From Oscillospiraceae bacterium (lineage in GTDB: Bacteria > Bacillota > Clostridia > Oscillospirales > Ruminococcaceae), in contig JAGBCL010000052.1 in the NCBI GenBank assembly GCA_018110825.1, positions 124,001 through 188,000 on the forward strand: a stretch of 64,000 nucleotides of DNA. The letters are read 5' to 3'. This document shows positions 9,601 through 18,900 of the stretch, piece by piece (the first letter of the stretch is position 1; the number at the start of each line of letters is the position of its first letter). The notes below the pieces were generated by a model. The model was not told the origin of the DNA and searched no databases. It worked only from the letters and a program-made list of their open reading frames with translations. Position numbers and translations under genes: made by a program.

Positions 9601-9823
9601 TTACTACATCAAGGGTCAGCGGTTCGATGTAAACCTTGTCCGCCATAGCCTTGTCGGTCATAATTGTAGCAGGGTTGGAGTTGATAAGTACAACCTCAAG
9701 ACCCTCCTGCTTCAGTGTGCGGCAAGCCTGTGTGCCTGCATAGTCAAACTCAGCAGCCTGACCGATGATGATTGGTCCCGAACCGATAACGAGGACTTTC
9801 TTTATATCTTTTCTCAGTGGCAT
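6626..9823 (-). CDS. carB: Carbamoyl phosphate synthase, large subunit
   Basis: Full-length 1065-residue CarB, which makes carbamoyl phosphate from ammonia, bicarbonate and two ATP. Two homologous ATP-grasp halves are visible, each with a pre-ATP-grasp start (KVLVIGSGPIIIGQAAEFDYAG and IIVFGSGPIRIGQGIEFDY, shown here only as landmarks), GGTGGGIAYN in the first half, and the VNPRVSRSSALASKATG / VNPRSSRTVPYISKVTG metal-binding strands. A C-terminal MGS-like regulatory domain ends the protein. GGAGG precedes the ATG, and the gap from carA is one base. Nothing suggests loss of function, in contrast to its partner CarA. Confidence 0.95.
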   Translation of the reverse strand: MPLRKDIKKVLVIGSGPIIIGQAAEFDYAGTQACRTLKQEGLEVVLINSNPATIMTDKAMADKVYIEPLTLDVVKKIIKIEKPDSVLSTLGGQTGLTLSMQLAECGFLAEQGVKLLGANPETIHKAEDRQAFKDTMEKIGEPCIPSKVVETVEDAVDFAEVIDYPVIVRPAFTLGGTGGGIAYNEDELRDIATNGLRLSPITQILVEKCISGWKEIEFEVIRDSKGNVITVCSMENFDPVGVHTGDSIVIAPAVSLTDREYQMLRTAALNIVSELKVEGGCNCQFALHPTSFEYAVIEVNPRVSRSSALASKATGYPIAKVASKIAIGYSLDEIVNQVTGNTYACFEPAVDYCVVKFPKWAFDKFVYAKRTLGTQMMATGEVMSIGTSFEQAMMKAVRSIELGLDTMNLKKLERLDDAEIRSRLYNVDDERAFVVFEALKRGISIDTIHEITKIDRWFISKLNNLVELERYLADGELTEEKYDIAKKYGYLDSTIERISGQKCPKRTRAVFKMVDTCAGEFKAETPYFYSTFDEENEAKQFIENNDTGKKKIIVFGSGPIRIGQGIEFDYCSVHCVWALKEMGYEAVICNNNPETVSTDFDTGDRLYFDPLTREDVEAIIETEKPYGVVVQFGGQTAIKLTKHLSDMGVNILGTSADSIDAAEDRERFDELLNKCGIPRPEGFTVMNTEEALKAAEQLGYPVLMRPSYVLGGQNMIIAHSNQDIIEYMEIIMRGGLENPVLIDKYMMGKEVEVDAICDGTDYVIPGIMEHIERAGIHSGDSISVYPALTLTKKIRETIIEYTRRLAMELKVIGLVNIQYVVYNDEVYVIEVNPRSSRTVPYISKVTGVPMVDVATKIMLGESLKDQGYTSGLYKEADFIAVKVPVFSFEKLHDVDTALGPEMKSTGECLGIAKSFEDALYKGLVAAGYSLEKKKGGGVLITVRDTDKQEIIYVAEKFEHLGFDIYATSGTASMLNRNMVAASVTRRASEEAPNVMTLLDSGKIDYVISTSAKGRIPAFDSVKIRRKTVERSICCLTAIDTANAVADILMMGKNIDDMEMIDITEI

Positions 9824-9824
9824 A

Positions 9825-10925
9825 TTACTTGTCCTCCTTATTCATCATTGAAACGAAATCATCGAAGAAGGAAACGGTTTCCTGCGGTCCGCCGCTTACC
9901 TTCGGATAGAACTGAAGTGTGAAGCAAGGAATATCCTTGTATCTGATTCCCTCGCAAGTACCGTCATTAGCGTTTGTATGTGTAATCTCGCAGGAAATTC
10001 CGTCAAGATTTGCAACAACGTAACCATGATTCTGTGCTGTAACGAAGGTTCTCTCGCCGTTTGTTTCCTTAACAGGCTGGCTTGCACCACGATGACCATG
10101 TTTCATCTTTTCAACCTTTGCACCCATAGCAAGTGCGGCAAGCTGATGACCTAAGCCTGTTCCGAAAACAGGAATATTCATACCGAGAATTTCACGGATA
10201 TTTGTGATAATTTCCGTATTTTCAGCAGGATTGCCCGGACCTGCGGAAAGAACGATACCGTCAGGATTCATAGCCTTAACCTGCTCAGCTGTTGTGTCGG
10301 CAGGAAGCACGGTAACGTTACAGCCACGGCTCAGAAGCTCATTGCGGAAACTCTTTGTGTGACCGAAATCAAGCATTGCAACATTGTACTTACCGTTTTC
10401 TGCTGTGTAGGTTTTCTGTTCCTTTGCAGTAACAGCCTTAACAGCGTTTTCAATCTTGTACTCGGCAAGCTTCTTCATAAGCTCGTCCTTTTTCTCGTAC
10501 ACGTTTTCAGTTGTAATAACGCCGTTCATTGCACCGTTTTCACGGATAATTCTTGTAAGACAGCGTGTGTCGATGGAGTGGATACCAACAACACCATGCT
10601 TCTTCATAAACTCGTCAATGTTGCCCTCGCAACGGAAGTTTGAAGGAGCGTTGCACCATTCTCTCACAACGTAGCCGCTGAGAGCAGGTGCGTCGGACTC
10701 GTAGTCCTCATCGTTGACACCATAGTTGCCAACGAGAGGGAAAGTCTGAGTTAAAATCTGTCCGTAGTAGGAAGGGTCGGTAAGAGCCTCCTGATAGCCT
10801 GTCATACTTGTGGAAAAGACGATTTCGCCGTATGCTGTACCTGTTGCGCCAAAGGAGTAACCCTCGAAAATTCTGCCGTCAGCAAGCATAAGATAAGCCT
10901 TATCGCCCATATTGAATAAAGACAT
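9825..10925 (-). CDS. carA: Carbamoyl phosphate synthase small subunit with dead glutaminase site
   Basis: A 366-residue CarA with the usual N-terminal small-subunit domain (MTGYQEALTDPSYYGQI) and a class I glutamine amidotransferase domain from about residue 180. The catalytic triad is gone. The nucleophile motif normally GICLGHQ reads GTGLGHQ (Cys to Gly257), and the HPE motif normally QxHPEASPGP reads QFYPKVSGGP (His to Tyr340, Glu to Lys342). All three changes are clear at codon level (GGC, TAT, AAG). The frame is intact, sits between pyrF and carB, and has a good ribosome site, so this is not simple decay. I infer an ammonia-dependent synthase in which CarA is only structural or allosteric, analogous to vertebrate CPS1, which also lacks the Cys. 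Confidence 0.92.
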   Translation of the reverse strand: MSLFNMGDKAYLMLADGRIFEGYSFGATGTAYGEIVFSTSMTGYQEALTDPSYYGQILTQTFPLVGNYGVNDEDYESDAPALSGYVVREWCNAPSNFRCEGNIDEFMKKHGVVGIHSIDTRCLTRIIRENGAMNGVITTENVYEKKDELMKKLAEYKIENAVKAVTAKEQKTYTAENGKYNVAMLDFGHTKSFRNELLSRGCNVTVLPADTTAEQVKAMNPDGIVLSAGPGNPAENTEIITNIREILGMNIPVFGTGLGHQLAALAMGAKVEKMKHGHRGASQPVKETNGERTFVTAQNHGYVVANLDGISCEITHTNANDGTCEGIRYKDIPCFTLQFYPKVSGGPQETVSFFDDFVSMMNKEDK

Positions 10926-10957
10926 TGAAGTTTCCCCCAGTCAAAAATTTGGATTAA

Positions 10958-11890
10958 TTACTTTTTGAGAGCTGTTACGAAGCCTGTGATATCCTCTCTC
11001 ATTCTGATGCACTCACGTCTTGCTGCACCTGCAAAATCTGTTTCGTCGCAGTTTTCCTTCTGGTAAGCGCACATTACAGCTCTGGAGGAGTTTACGATTG
11101 CGCCGAGGCCCTTGTCATCGAATGCCTTTGCAACGCCTTCTGCACCGCCGCCCTGTGCACCGTAACCAGGTACAAGGAAGAATGTGTGTGGGAGCTTTGC
11201 TCTCATTTCAGCAAGCTGTTCAGGGTAAGTTGCACCAACAACAGCACCTACTGCGGAGTAACCGTATTCGCCGATTGTGTCAGCACCCCAGTTTTCGCAC
11301 ATATCACCCATTGTTTCGTAAACGCTCTTGCCGTCGTCAAGCTTTCTGTCCTGAAGCTCACCGCTGGACTTGTTGGAAGTCTTTACGAGAACGAAGATAC
11401 CCTTGTCCTTTTCCTTGCAGACAGCTGTAAGAGGAGCGATACCGTCTGTACCGAGGTAGCCGTTTACTGTAAGAGCGTCAGCACCGAAGCCCTCGAAAAC
11501 CTGACCGTCAACAGTTGTGCTGCCGAGGTAAGCGTTTGTGTAAGCTTCCATAGTTGCACCGATGTCGTTTCTCTTACCGTCAACCATTACGAACATACCC
11601 TTTTCCTGAGCGTACTTAACTGTCTTGTAGAGAGTCTGAACGCCCTGCCAGCCGTACATTTCGTAGTAAGCTGCCTGTGGCTTGATTGCAGGAACGATAT
11701 CATAAACTGCATCGATGATTGCCTTGTTGAACTGCCAGAGTGCTTCTGCCGCACCCTCGAGTGTTGCACCCTTTTCAGCGAAAGCCTTTTCCTTGATGAA
11801 GTTTGGAACGTAGTCCAGCTTAGGGTCAAGACCTACAACTGTTGGGTTGCCTGTTTCCACGATTTTCTTGATAAGTCTGTCAAATGACAT
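10958..11890 (-). CDS. pyrF: Orotidine 5'-phosphate decarboxylase, long type
   Basis: A 310-residue OMP decarboxylase, which makes UMP in the last step of the pathway. It is of the longer class 2 type: VVGLDPKLDYVP at the start, MVDGKRNDIGATMEAYTNAYLG carrying the catalytic Lys-Asp pair, and LVPGYGAQGG near the phosphate site. The ATG at 11890 has AGGAG 8 bases upstream; an in-frame GTG three codons earlier has none. It lies 32 bases before carA. Confidence 0.93.
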   Translation of the reverse strand: MSFDRLIKKIVETGNPTVVGLDPKLDYVPNFIKEKAFAEKGATLEGAAEALWQFNKAIIDAVYDIVPAIKPQAAYYEMYGWQGVQTLYKTVKYAQEKGMFVMVDGKRNDIGATMEAYTNAYLGSTTVDGQVFEGFGADALTVNGYLGTDGIAPLTAVCKEKDKGIFVLVKTSNKSSGELQDRKLDDGKSVYETMGDMCENWGADTIGEYGYSAVGAVVGATYPEQLAEMRAKLPHTFFLVPGYGAQGGGAEGVAKAFDDKGLGAIVNSSRAVMCAYQKENCDETDFAGAARRECIRMREDITGFVTALKK

Positions 11891-11939
11891 TACTACCACT
11901 CCTTATATAAATTTAAATTTTTAACTTTATAAAACTGCA

Positions 11940-12605
11940 TTATTGTTTCGTGCAGAAATAACCTGCTGTTACGAAAAATGCAATTACAAAAACTACCCAG
12001 AGAACGTCGCTCAGCTTTGTCTTTTTCTTCTCGGCATTTTCAAGCTCGTCAGCACAGAAAGCCACACCGTCAACCACATTACTCGGAACGTGCTTCATTA
12101 CATTTCCGTTTGAGTCCTGAACACTCAGCATAGGTTTTATGTTCAGCTTTGGCGGATAATCAGGATTTTCACAAGCCTCGTAAACGGTGCAGGTCAGTCC
12201 CTCGTACTCCTCAAATTCAGAATGAAGAGCAGGTGTTTCAAAGGTTACTTCCCTGTTGAGCATAGTGCTGAAACAGCTGACTTTCAGATACCTGCTGTAG
12301 CGTTTATTGCTATGACTACTGGCATTTCTTTTTTCTATCAGTTCAACAACCTGCCCGCTGATGCAATTACCCTCATTGAGCATACGCTCACGTTCTTTTT
12401 TGTGGGCCTTGACTTCTTTTGCCGCAAATCTGCTTGCAAAGAGAATAAATGCAGCTATGCCAAACATAAAAAGCGAAGCGGACAACTGTGGCTTATCCAG
12501 TTCTCCAACCGTAAGATTCCATATTGCAAGTCCTGTAAGAATCAAGCAAACAACAACGCACACCGTTGCCGTAGGGTTTTCTTCCTTGCTGTATTTTATC
12601 TTCAT
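11940..12605 (-). CDS. Unknown membrane protein between pyrC and pyrF
   Basis: A 221-residue protein I do not recognise. Two hydrophobic segments lie near residues 17-37 and 41-60, then a soluble region of about 110 residues with a beta-rich pattern (RYLKVSCFSTMLNREVTFETP), and a third membrane segment at about 196-216. This resembles DUF3592-like membrane proteins, but I am not certain. The ATG at 12605 has GGGAG 8 bases upstream and lies 17 bases past pyrC, so it is co-transcribed with pyrimidine genes. No link to nucleotide synthesis can be seen. Confidence 0.65.
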   Translation of the reverse strand: MKIKYSKEENPTATVCVVVCLILTGLAIWNLTVGELDKPQLSASLFMFGIAAFILFASRFAAKEVKAHKKERERMLNEGNCISGQVVELIEKRNASSHSNKRYSRYLKVSCFSTMLNREVTFETPALHSEFEEYEGLTCTVYEACENPDYPPKLNIKPMLSVQDSNGNVMKHVPSNVVDGVAFCADELENAEKKKTKLSDVLWVVFVIAFFVTAGYFCTKQ

Positions 12606-12622
12606 TATGTCAGCTCCCTTAA

Positions 12623-13879
12623 TCAAGCTTCAAATCTGATTTCACCGTTTGTAATTGTCATAATATTCTTGCCCCTGAGCTTCTCACCCTTGAACACAGT
12701 ATTTTTTGACTTTGAGTGAAGCTCCTCAGGAACAACCGTCCACTCCCTGTCAAGGTCAACAACCGCAAGGTCAGCCTTTGCACCATTTTCAATTCGTGTA
12801 ACCTCAATACCGAGAAGCTTTCTCGGATTGATTGCCATAAGCTCAGCAATTCTATTCAGCGTAAGCTTGCCTGTATGATAAAGCTGTGTAAGAGTTACTG
12901 CAAGTGAAGTTTCAAGCCCCACAACACCGTTAGGCGCCTTGAGGAAGTCAGCCTTTTCCTCAGCGGCGTGAGGAGCGTGGTCTGTTACGATACAGTCAAC
13001 CGTACCGTCAAGCACCGCTTCAAGCACCGCAAGTCTGTCATCCTCGCTTCTGAGAGGAGGGTTCATTCTGTAGTCAGCGTCACGGCTGAGAAGCTTATCC
13101 TCAGTGTATGTGAAGTAGTGCGGACATGTTTCACAGGTAACTTTTATTCCGTTTTTCTTTGCGTCACGGATAAAGTTCATACTGCCTCTTGTAGAAACGT
13201 GGCAGATATGGATTCGTGCACCGCAGGAATCTGCAAGCGCAATTTCACGTGCAGTAATGCTGTCCTCTGAGGCTCTGTCCATACCCTTTACGCCAAGCTT
13301 TTCAGAAACGGCACCCTTGTGAATTATACCGCCGTTGATGATTGCCAAATCCTCACAGTGAGAAACCACAAGAAGTCCGTTTTCGTTTGTTGCTTCAAGT
13401 GTCTGACGCATCATTTCAGCATTTGCAACAGGACGTCCGTCATCGGAAATCAGCTTTACACCAAGCTCTGTCCAATCGTAAAGCTCGCCGCCCTGCATAC
13501 CCTTTGTGATACAGCCAACGGGGTACACATCAACGCCTGTGTCCTTTGCCTTGTCAAGAATATAATCAACTGTTTCCTTGCTGTCAATTGCGGGGCTTGT
13601 GTTAGGCATACAAGCAACACCGCTTACACCGCCTGCCAGCGCCGCCGCACAGCCTGTTTCAACGGTTTCCTTGTGAGTCTGACCGGGGTCACGGAAGTGA
13701 ACGTGCATATCAAAAAGTGCAGGCATAACCGCAAGCTTTCCGCTGCCGTCAACTACTCTGTCAGCTGTTACCGAAAGATTTTCGCCGACCTCGGCAATTT
13801 TTCCGTCGTCAACAAATATATCGCAGATTTTATCAGTCTTATCATCAACTGCTCTTACATTTTTAATAAGAATACTCAT
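12623..13879 (-). CDS. pyrC: Dihydroorotase
   Basis: A 418-residue type I dihydroorotase that closes carbamoyl aspartate to dihydroorotate. Zinc-binding motifs are visible: DMHVHFRDPGQTHKET near residue 57, the second-metal His in ICHVSTRGS, and TDHAPHAAEEK near residue 300 with the catalytic Asp. GGAGG lies 6 bases before the ATG. It is the second gene of the operon, 12 bases after pyrR. pyrB and pyrE are not in this operon and must be elsewhere if the pathway is complete. Confidence 0.95.
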   Translation of the reverse strand: MSILIKNVRAVDDKTDKICDIFVDDGKIAEVGENLSVTADRVVDGSGKLAVMPALFDMHVHFRDPGQTHKETVETGCAAALAGGVSGVACMPNTSPAIDSKETVDYILDKAKDTGVDVYPVGCITKGMQGGELYDWTELGVKLISDDGRPVANAEMMRQTLEATNENGLLVVSHCEDLAIINGGIIHKGAVSEKLGVKGMDRASEDSITAREIALADSCGARIHICHVSTRGSMNFIRDAKKNGIKVTCETCPHYFTYTEDKLLSRDADYRMNPPLRSEDDRLAVLEAVLDGTVDCIVTDHAPHAAEEKADFLKAPNGVVGLETSLAVTLTQLYHTGKLTLNRIAELMAINPRKLLGIEVTRIENGAKADLAVVDLDREWTVVPEELHSKSKNTVFKGEKLRGKNIMTITNGEIRFEA

Positions 13880-13891
13880 TTATTTCCTCCA

Positions 13892-14503
<612 letters not shown>

Positions 14504-14571
14504 TTACATTACAGGTACAGCTTACCCAAAGGTACGGCTTACACCTGCCGCAGAATTACTATAAGCGACTG

Positions 14572-14592
14572 CCTTGTCAATCTCACAGGATT
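14572..14592 (-). promoter_or_regulatory. PyrR-binding loop (anti-antiterminator)
   Basis: The minus strand reads AATCCTGTGAGATT followed by GACAAGG, matching the known PyrR site pattern (AGTCC-AGAGAG-RCT..AAGG): AATC/GATT stem, GTGAGA loop and downstream AAGG. Between this site and the terminator, GCAGGTGTAAGCCGTACC and a second CTGTACCTG can form the competing antiterminator. Confidence 0.8.
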
Positions 14593-14619
14593 AACTTAAA
14601 GGTTGTCTAAACTTCAAAT

Positions 14620-14648
14620 ATTATAGCACATTCTGCACAACTTGTCAA
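14620..14648 (-). promoter_or_regulatory. Sigma-A promoter of the pyr operon
   Basis: On the minus strand TTGACA, a 17-base spacer, and TATAAT: perfect consensus boxes. Transcription would start about 20 bases before the PyrR loop. Confidence 0.9.
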
Positions 14649-14676
14649 CACAAAAATCGTCATTTTAACAAAATAA

Positions 14677-15738
14677 TCATATTTTTTCAGCCTGCTTATC
14701 CTCAATTGTTTCATCAGCCTTTTTTTCAGGATTACCCTTGAATCCGCTTTCAATTTTAACCTTTGAGGAAATAACCTTCAGCCTGCGCTTCAGACTTTCC
14801 ATTGTATCACTGTATGATGTAGAACGCAGCTGAGGAAACGCTTTAATAAGACGTTCAACCGAACGGTCACGTGAGTCCATCAGCTTATCATATTTTTCAC
14901 GCCATTCACTGAGTTTAAAGTCAGCAGCATCAACAATTTTACCATATTTTGCCTTAATTTCTGCAAAACGCGACTCGCCGTCCTTTGTAGATTTCAACTG
15001 CTCATATTTTTCACGGAAGCTCTGGGTTGTAGCGTCGGTTTTTTCAGCAATTTTTTCTTTAAGTTCCTGAGTCTTTGCATCAGCCTTTTCAACGGCATTA
15101 TCGTATATTTCCTTACCTTCAAGAGTTTTCTGAGAAAGAGTTCCTCCGATTTTTTCAGCACTCAGAAGCATTACCTTTGAAATTTCATCAAGCTGCTTCA
15201 GACGCAGATTAAGCTTTCGGATTGCACCCAATGAAGCAACGATATCAATCACAAGCAGAGCTGACCAGAGCAGAATAAAGAAAAATCCCAACTTTACAGG
15301 CATTTTATCTATTGCAAGCTCAACCATAGGCTGAACAAAACGGACAACTGTAAGACATCCGACACCCCAAAGAATGGACACCTTCAGGCAGATATACCCT
15401 CGGAAATTGAATTTTTCATGAGAATAATCCCACCACCTTGCGTGGAAAAGCTTTTCCATTCCCATTCCGACAAACAGTTCAAAGGTTGTGCAGAGAATTG
15501 CCGTTACAAAGAAAAGTGGAATTATTGTATGGGAAAGCGGTCGGAAGGAAATCGTAACCATAATTACGCCGAAGCCATAAATCGGGCATATAGGCATATT
15601 AAGAAAGCCTCTGTTCTGATATTCGCCCGTTTCCAGCGTCATATAGCAAACCTCTACGCACCAGCCTATAAATGACCAAAAAATAAACATATGAAACATT
15701 TCATATAAGCTGAATTCTATAAATGGTATCGGTGTCAC
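14677..15738 (-). CDS. CmpB-like membrane protein (putative ABC permease type IV family)
   Basis: The N-terminal half (about residues 5-195) has five or so membrane helices and the family motif GWCVEVCY...RGFLNMPICPIYGFG, which I associate with the ABC_trans_CmpB family. The C-terminal 150 residues are hydrophilic and charged, with long helices and repeats of the EKxDATTQxFREKYE type, probably a coiled coil in the cytoplasm. The GTG at 15738 has GGAGG 7 bases upstream; longer starts would overlap the promoter. The function is not established for this family. No ATPase is adjacent. Confidence 0.7.
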   Translation of the reverse strand: MTPIPFIEFSLYEMFHMFIFWSFIGWCVEVCYMTLETGEYQNRGFLNMPICPIYGFGVIMVTISFRPLSHTIIPLFFVTAILCTTFELFVGMGMEKLFHARWWDYSHEKFNFRGYICLKVSILWGVGCLTVVRFVQPMVELAIDKMPVKLGFFFILLWSALLVIDIVASLGAIRKLNLRLKQLDEISKVMLLSAEKIGGTLSQKTLEGKEIYDNAVEKADAKTQELKEKIAEKTDATTQSFREKYEQLKSTKDGESRFAEIKAKYGKIVDAADFKLSEWREKYDKLMDSRDRSVERLIKAFPQLRSTSYSDTMESLKRRLKVISSKVKIESGFKGNPEKKADETIEDKQAEKI

Positions 15739-15774
15739 GCTTCTTCCTCCTTCCACAAAAAATCTATGGGATAT

Positions 15775-15802
15775 ATTATACCACATATAGCATTGTTGTC
15801 AA
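15775..15802 (-). promoter_or_regulatory. Promoter of the CmpB-like gene
   Basis: Minus strand TTGACA, 16-base spacer, TATAAT. It is divergent from the promoter at 15895. Confidence 0.8.
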
Positions 15803-15894
15803 TACAATTTTTGAATTTGTTACTTTTTGTAATCATTTGCACACAATTTTTGATACATTAAACAAAAAGCAGTTAATCAAATGTCAATGGATTG

Positions 15895-15923
15895 TTGACA
15901 TTTTTACCATTGTCAGATATAAT
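15895..15923 (+). promoter_or_regulatory. Promoter of the large membrane protein gene
   Basis: TTGACA, exactly 17 bases, TATAAT, placed 51 bases before the chosen ATG at 15975. Confidence 0.85.
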
Positions 15924-15974
15924 TATCATAGGTAAGTGTTTCACATTACAGTCCGACATGATGGAGGTAAGAAT

Positions 15975-18900
15975 ATGCTTTTTATTATACTATGGCTTAT
16001 TTCGCCTATTGTTCTGCTTATAATGTTCCTTGTTCAGCTGTCTACCTGCTCTGAGCTTAAACGTTCAAACAAATTTCTCAGCCAGCAAGTCAATGAACTT
16101 CTTGCACAGCTTGCTGAAAAGTCAGCAAAATCATCTGCTGATAATAAATCTGACGAACCACAACCGGCAAATATTCCGCAAACCGAAACGATTCCCGAAC
16201 AGCCTAAGGCTGTACCGTCCCATATCCCGCCGGTTTACAATGTTTCCGCTGTCACTCAGTCCTCTGTGCAGCCTATTCACTCAGAATCTGTTGCCCATAT
16301 ACAAAAGGTTGACGCTTATGTAAACCCTGAACCTGCTGCACCCAAAAAGAAAATCAGCACTATTAATATTATTCTTATTCTCGGTGCATTGTTCCTATCA
16401 CTTTCAGGATTTATTTTTGCAGCTGCAACATGGGGAGTGCTCAACAGCTTCTTCAAGGCAGTTGTCCTTGTTTCATTCTCTGCAATTTTCTTTGGAATCC
16501 ACTCCTTTACAGAACGCAAGCTGAAGCTTGAACAGACGGGACGCATTTTCTACATACTCGGAAGTGTATTTCTCCCTGCGGCAATTATTGCAGCAGGTCT
16601 GCTGGAAGTTTTCGGACACTACCTTTCTTTCTATGGCGACGGAAATCTGCTTGTCTTTGCAATGGTTGCACTCAGCGTTTGCATACCATTCTTCAAGGGT
16701 GCTTACGATTACAAAAACAAGTTTTTCGCAGCTGTTTCCCACTACAGCTTCTCAGCGGCGGTTGCATTCGTTCTCTTACATGTTATTCCGAGAGCAGATA
16801 TTGCTGTGCTCGCTATTGCAATTTACTCTCTGCTGATTGTAATTGCTGAACCGTTCATAAAGGGTTTTTACGACGAAACATTCGGTGAGGACAATGTCTT
16901 TTCTTCGCAGTACAGTTATTTTGCACTCATAAGCACCACAATCCTCGGTATATTCTCAAACTGCGTGTTCCTTGACGATACATTCAGCGTTGTAACCCTA
17001 ATTGCATTTGCAATTTACTCCGCCTGCTTCCTTACAAAAAGCTTCACCGAAAAAAGCGGTGTATTCAGTCCAATTGCCTTTGCTTCATTTATCACAATTT
17101 CTCTTTTCTCAGGCTTCGACCCTGACAACATTTCCGGGATTGCATGCGTAATTGCGGCAACTGCCCTCATTTATGCAACCCTTTCCGCAATGGGACTTCT
17201 TCCCGAATTTATCAGAAATATAATGAAAGGTTTTGCAATTGCAGCCGCTTGTATAGCAGGTCTGTTCGGTGTTGTTGAGAATATCCTCTACCTTGCTGAT
17301 GAGTCTGTCCCATCATGGGAAATGGTTCTTGCTTCGGGTGTGGTATTTGCTGAAATGCTTATTCTCGCAATACGCTACAAATCAAAAGAATTCAAGGGTT
17401 TCACCTTTGCCGCTCTTATATGGTTTGCAACTGACTTTGTACTGTTGCTTGAACTTGGTATGTACGGAAGTCTTATTTCCTTTGCAATAATAACAGCATA
17501 TTTCCTTGTAACACGTCTTAGCCTGCTTAATAACAGACTTTACAGCGGAGCAAACGATATTGTATTTGCGGTTTATACTATTGTAACTTCATTCTGCTGT
17601 CTTACTGACAGTGAGCTTGCGGCAATCGCTGTACTTGCTGTGGGAATTATCTGTACAATTATTTCCAGCCACCCAAAATCATCCGCTGTCCTTTGCCCTA
17701 TACTTACATTTCAATTTGTGATACCTATAGCTATGCTTTTGGATATTCACAGCATAATTCTCCCGTATGCAACAGATATAGGCGACTCTGCAATGTCGAT
17801 AATTCTCATCCTTTTCTGCACAATTGCATCTGTACTGCTGTTTATCCCCAAGGCAACACGCTACGTAAAATCCTATGGCATTTCAGTGATTTGCCTGATT
17901 CCTGTATTCCTTATTTCCTGTATGATATGGGAAAGCGCAGACTTTGTTTCAATGCTTGCAGTATGTGTGTACACTGCTATATTCCTCGCAAAGCAATCTT
18001 TCCCGAAAGAAAAGTTTGAACACATTAATCTGCTTAATGCGGCACTTCTCCTGACCTCGGTTATTGCAGGCTACAAATTCGCTGATGACTTTTACTATCA
18101 TATGTTCTTCCCTGCTGTTACGATAATGCTTATATTTGCAGTTTACGCATTGGGGGAAGCATTTGACACATTCAGTAAAGTAAATCCGCATACCTGCTCA
18201 TTTATTTGGGGAATTGCCCCTCTCTACAGCTCTTATCTTTTCTTTGTAAATAACGATGCAGATGACACCGCAATAATGATTTTCGGAGCAATTCTTGCAA
18301 TCTGCTCAGCATTTGCCTCTTTCAAAAAGAAAAATACACTTAACCTTATCCTGCCGATACTTGTCCTTACATTCACATTTGCCAACATCTATTCTGCTGA
18401 AATGCTGATTGTTCCGTTTATAGTGCTTGTTATCTCAGGACGTGTTCTTTTCAGCGATAAGCTTATCAAAAATCTCTGCATCGACGTTTTCTCACTTGGT
18501 GCATACGTTCCTGTTATTGCATATCTAGCCGAAACATATGATGACCTCAGGGAATGGACAGCACTCCTTGTTCTTGCTCTGCTTACACTTAACCTTGTTC
18601 GCAAAGAGCAGACTTCCAACACAAAACGCACGTGCATAACTGCGGCAGGCGTATTTATGTTTCCTTTGTTCTGGACGCAGCCATTCTTTGAAGTACCTGA
18701 ACTTATCAACGTTCAGTTCAACCTGCTGCCCGTATTCTTCTTCTGTTTGCTTGTAAAGCTTATCTGGAAGGACGCAGCCGAAACGGCAGACAACTTCTCT
18801 TTCGTTGCAGCAATCATTTCTCTGGTAATTCTCTTTATGGAGTCCTTTACATCAAGCGACAGCTTCGACGCCGTATTTATCGGAGTAGTGCTGTTCATAA

